Below, piece after piece: positions 47,084 through 48,639 of a DNA stretch of 48,639 bases. The notes under the pieces are model-generated. The model saw only the letters and a list, made by a program, of their open reading frames with translations. It was not told where the DNA came from and made no database searches. The DNA is from Thiobacillus sp. (GTDB lineage: Bacteria; Pseudomonadota; Gammaproteobacteria; Burkholderiales; Thiobacillaceae): assembly GCF_018780105.1 (NCBI RefSeq), contig NZ_JADMKC010000053.1, forward strand, positions 1 through 48,639, read 5' to 3'. The position numbers were made by a program, and so were the translations under genes. How positions within the stretch are numbered: position 1 is the first letter of the stretch; each line of letters starts with the position of its first letter.

Positions 47084-47404
47084 ATGCGAACTGTCTGGAT
47101 AACAACCGGTATTGGCCTCTCGCTTAGCCTCGTAATGCTATCTATAAGCATCTTCCAATCTGGTGAGGCTGCATTTCTATTCCGGGCCGCACGTTACCTT
47201 CATGGCGCAGCGGCATATTCCATCGGCGTAAGTTATCTTGCCCTCGCTATTTCGCTCCTGGCTGCCTTTTTTCTTGGCGCCAACACCGGGCCAAAACACT
47301 TGCTTCGTCCCATAAGGAATGCTGGCTTTTTCTGCTTTGCTGTTGCGTTTGTTCTGGCTGCGGCGCTTGGAGTTCGCCATGTGCTTACTGGTAGTGCGCT
47401 CTAA
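47084..47404 (+). CDS. Cassette 2 small membrane protein (106 aa)
   Basis: I do not recognise the family. It has three hydrophobic segments: about 4-22 (WITTGIGLSLSLVMLSIS), about 40-65 (AAYSIGVSYLALAISLLAAFFLGA) and about 80-100 (FFCFAVAFVLAAALGV). The start is the ATG at 47084; a TTG at 47075 in the same frame would add three residues. Its stop codon lies within the first core of attC2, a common cassette layout. Small membrane proteins of unknown function are frequent in cassette arrays. Confidence 0.78.
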   Translation: MRTVWITTGIGLSLSLVMLSISIFQSGEAAFLFRAARYLHGAAAYSIGVSYLALAISLLAAFFLGANTGPKHLLRPIRNAGFFCFAVAFVLAAALGVRHVLTGSAL

Positions 47405-47479
47405 CCCGGCGGTCAAGACCGCTCCACTTCGTTCCGCTGGGACGCCGCTTAAGCGGCGCCCCTTACCTCTACGTTAGAC
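47399..47479 (+). other. attC site of cassette 2
   Basis: 81 bp from CTCTAAC (47399-47405) to GTTAGAC (47473-47479). The middle carries GCCGCTTAAGCGGC, a perfect palindrome. The right end CTCTACGTTAG is shared with attC3. Confidence 0.85.
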
Positions 47480-47488
47480 ATCAAAATC

Positions 47489-47659
47489 ATGGACCAAAAC
47501 TCCTGGAGCGATAGAGTGGCTGCTCTTGCAGTGGACGCCTTATTGACTGCGAAAATTGTGAAGAAAGAAGACTTCGAGCGTGCGGTGGGCATCGTTTCTG
47601 AGGAAATATATGTTCGGTTATGCCTCGAAGACATGCCCCCTCCTGCAGAGTCCAGCTGA
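47489..47659 (+). CDS. Cassette 3 small hypothetical protein (56 aa)
   Basis: A 56-aa frame filling cassette 3. It begins MDQNSWSDRVAALAVDAL, continues with TAKIVKKEDFERAVGIVSEEI, and ends DMPPPAESS. It is helical, with alternating Lys/Glu residues, and has no motif that I recognise. It starts nine bases after the core and stops one base before attC3, so it is the only gene the cassette can hold. The lack of a Shine-Dalgarno sequence is like its neighbours. Confidence 0.72.
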   Translation: MDQNSWSDRVAALAVDALLTAKIVKKEDFERAVGIVSEEIYVRLCLEDMPPPAESS

Positions 47660-47660
47660 T

Positions 47661-47738
47661 GTCTAACATGGCGCTCAACCTCGCTCCCTTCGGTCGCTGG
47701 ACGGCGCTAAAGCGCCGCCGGTTAGCTCTACGTTAGGT
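47661..47738 (+). other. attC site of cassette 3
   Basis: 78 bp from GTCTAAC (47661-47667) to GTTAGGT (47732-47738). It contains GGCGCT-aa-AGCGCC. About 24-27 bp in its left half (CTCAACCTCGCTCCCTTCGG and the following TCGCTGGAC) are repeated exactly in attC4. Confidence 0.88.
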
Positions 47739-47747
47739 CTCACGAGA

Positions 47748-48278
47748 ATGAACGAGCCATTCGCAGATTTTGACCTGAGTGATTTTTGGGAAGACTCAGA
47801 CTACGCAAGGCAGGAGTACGTTGGCCCCGCTTTCACTGATCTTGATGTCGCTCGCGTAGAACGGAAACTTGGATACAAGCTACCCAAGTCTTACATCACG
47901 TTGATGCGCACTCAAAACGGTGGCATCCCGAAGCGAACGAATCATAAAACCAGCGAGCGAACGTCTTGGGCAGAAGATCACATAGCGATCACCGGCATCT
48001 ACTCTATCGGTGAAGATAAAACCTATTCTTTATGCGGCGAGTTCGAGAGCAGCTTCTGGGTTAGTGAATGGGGGTATCCCCCGATTGGCATCTATTTTGC
48101 GGATTGTCCGTCCGCCGGTCACGACATGCTTTGCCTTGATTACAGAGAGTGCGGCCCAAGTGGTGAGCCTCGAGTAGTCCACATTGACCAAGAGTGGGAT
48201 TACAAAATTACACTCGTTGCAAATAGCTTTGAGTTGTTTATTCGAGGCCTTGAGGATGATGATGCCTTTGAGACCTAA
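47748..48278 (+). CDS. Cassette 4 SMI1/KNR4 (SUKH) family protein
   Basis: A 176-aa SUKH-superfamily protein. Family features are VARVERKLGYKLPKSYITLMRTQNGG, the hallmark N-terminal helix and turn, WGYPPIGIYFADCPSAGHDMLCLDY in the centre, and IDQEWDYKITLVANSFELFIRGL at the end. SUKH proteins often act as immunity proteins against polymorphic toxins, but no toxin gene is near. The start is the ATG nine bases after the core site. Its stop lies in the first core of attC4. A free-standing SUKH gene in a cassette could defend against toxins from neighbours; that is inference. Confidence 0.88.
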   Translation: MNEPFADFDLSDFWEDSDYARQEYVGPAFTDLDVARVERKLGYKLPKSYITLMRTQNGGIPKRTNHKTSERTSWAEDHIAITGIYSIGEDKTYSLCGEFESSFWVSEWGYPPIGIYFADCPSAGHDMLCLDYRECGPSGEPRVVHIDQEWDYKITLVANSFELFIRGLEDDDAFET

Positions 48279-48314
48279 CCCGGCACTCAACCTCGCTCCC
48301 TTCGGTCGCTGGAC
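48273..48314 (+). other. Truncated attC site of cassette 4
   Basis: It starts ACCTAAC (48273-48279) and matches attC3 through TCGGTCGCTGGAC, then the match ends at 48314. The right half and the closing core are missing. The IS begins at or near here. Confidence 0.82.
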
Positions 48315-48639
48315 TCTAACCTTCCCCCGAAATAGTTGACACCTCCTTCTAACCGATTGGAGGTCAACATGGCCAAATCCGGCCCCAGAAAAATCAACCG
48401 CTACAGCGAAGAATTCAAGGCAACGGCAGTTCGATTAAGCGACCTTCCCGATGTCCTCATACAGGATGTGGCAAACGCGCTGGACATCCACCCCTTCATG
48501 TTGTCACGCTGGCGCAAGCAAGCCAGGGAGGGATTGATCGTGACCAAAGGCATCAAGCTGGATCTGGAAACCGCATCTGAACTGAAGCGGCTGCGGGATC
48601 TGGAGAAGAAGTACAAGCTGCTTCAGGAGGAGCACGCGC
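48315..48639 (+). mobile_element. IS3-family insertion sequence, left end (runs off window)
   Basis: The attC4 sequence stops at 48314 and is followed by a C-rich end (CTTCCCCCGAAATAGTTGAC) and a transposase OrfA. The exact terminal repeat and target duplication cannot be set because the right end lies beyond the window. Confidence 0.75.
48369..48639 (+). CDS. IS3-family transposase OrfA (partial)
   Basis: The first 90 residues of a transposase OrfA; the frame continues past the window edge. It reads MAKSGPRKINRYSEEFKATAV, then an HTH_Tnp_1 helix-turn-helix (LIQDVANALDIHPFMLSRWRKQ) and a leucine-rich helical segment (LKRLRDLEKKYKLLQEE) that is expected to dimerise. It has GGAGG six bases before the ATG. 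OrfA binds the terminal repeats; OrfB (the DDE integrase) should lie downstream. Confidence 0.88.
   Translation, partial: MAKSGPRKINRYSEEFKATAVRLSDLPDVLIQDVANALDIHPFMLSRWRKQAREGLIVTKGIKLDLETASELKRLRDLEKKYKLLQEEHA

Larger units (their letters stand above)
46668..48314 (+). mobile_element. Integron gene-cassette array (four cassettes, last one cut)
   Basis: Four head-to-tail cassettes start at 46668, 47065, 47473 and 47732. In each, the leading core is the exact reverse complement of the first core of its own attC: GTTGGGC/GCCCAAC, GTTAGAG/CTCTAAC, GTTAGAC/GTCTAAC, GTTAGGT/ACCTAAC. Each gene starts within about 10-15 bases of the core, all in the same direction. The pairing is what an excised circle would require and is strong evidence for true cassettes. 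The integrase is broken, so the array is probably static. The last attC is interrupted by an IS. Confidence 0.9.

Overview
The window looks like the chromosome of a betaproteobacterium. It is GC-rich for roughly its first 45.7 kb. It carries an EF-P with Arg32 beside its EarP rhamnosyltransferase, a PEP-CTERM secreted protein with a sigma-54-like promoter, an Entner-Doudoroff edd-eda pair and a truncated chromosomal-type integron. A Nitrosomonadales/Hydrogenophilales-like organism would fit, but the species cannot be named from the sequence alone. No rRNA, tRNA or CRISPR array was seen.

Layout. 1-2 kb: efp and earP (translation). 2-6 kb: a c-di-GMP response regulator (REC-PAS-PAS-GGDEF-EAL) overlapping a membrane sensor histidine kinase. 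6-9.5 kb: icd, then divergent rluE-nudJ-mnmA (RNA modification). 9.9-14.2 kb: edd-eda and glnS. 14.3-16.1 kb: a probable toxin-antitoxin pair (HTH/ImmA-type peptidase plus DUF4411 PIN-like protein) and an inverted repeat. 16.1-18.4 kb: a HAF-repeat PEP-CTERM protein and a TonB-like protein. 18.4-27.5 kb: phosphoketolase, phosphoglucomutase and acetate kinase, flanked by two different SulP anion permeases; together these could split sugar phosphates to acetyl phosphate and make ATP plus acetate. 27.7-28.8 kb: a DMT transporter with a histidine-rich tail.

28.9-39.5 kb is a set of small transcription units rich in polyphosphate- and cation-related genes: a CYTH protein with a Lys/Ala/Pro-rich tail, a CYTH-like/Ppx fusion, a K+ channel, a Ca2+/H+ antiporter, a lipoprotein phospholipase D, DUF3047, a VIT1/CCC1-like membrane protein, a predicted outer-membrane protein, two unrecognised proteins and a PPK2. 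A link between polyphosphate and cation storage is my inference. 39.9-45.7 kb: a complete RND efflux operon (adaptor, pump, outer-membrane factor).

45.7-48.6 kb is lower in GC and is the most unusual part. A GNAT gene runs into the 5' remnant of an integron integrase (intI). Next come an attI-like region with a large inverted repeat and four gene cassettes. Each cassette's leading core site (GTTRRRY) is the exact reverse complement of the first core of its own attC. The fourth attC is cut by an IS3-type insertion sequence that runs off the window. The cassettes encode an unknown protein, a small membrane protein, a 56-residue unknown protein and a SMI1/KNR4 (SUKH) protein. The array appears stranded without its integrase.
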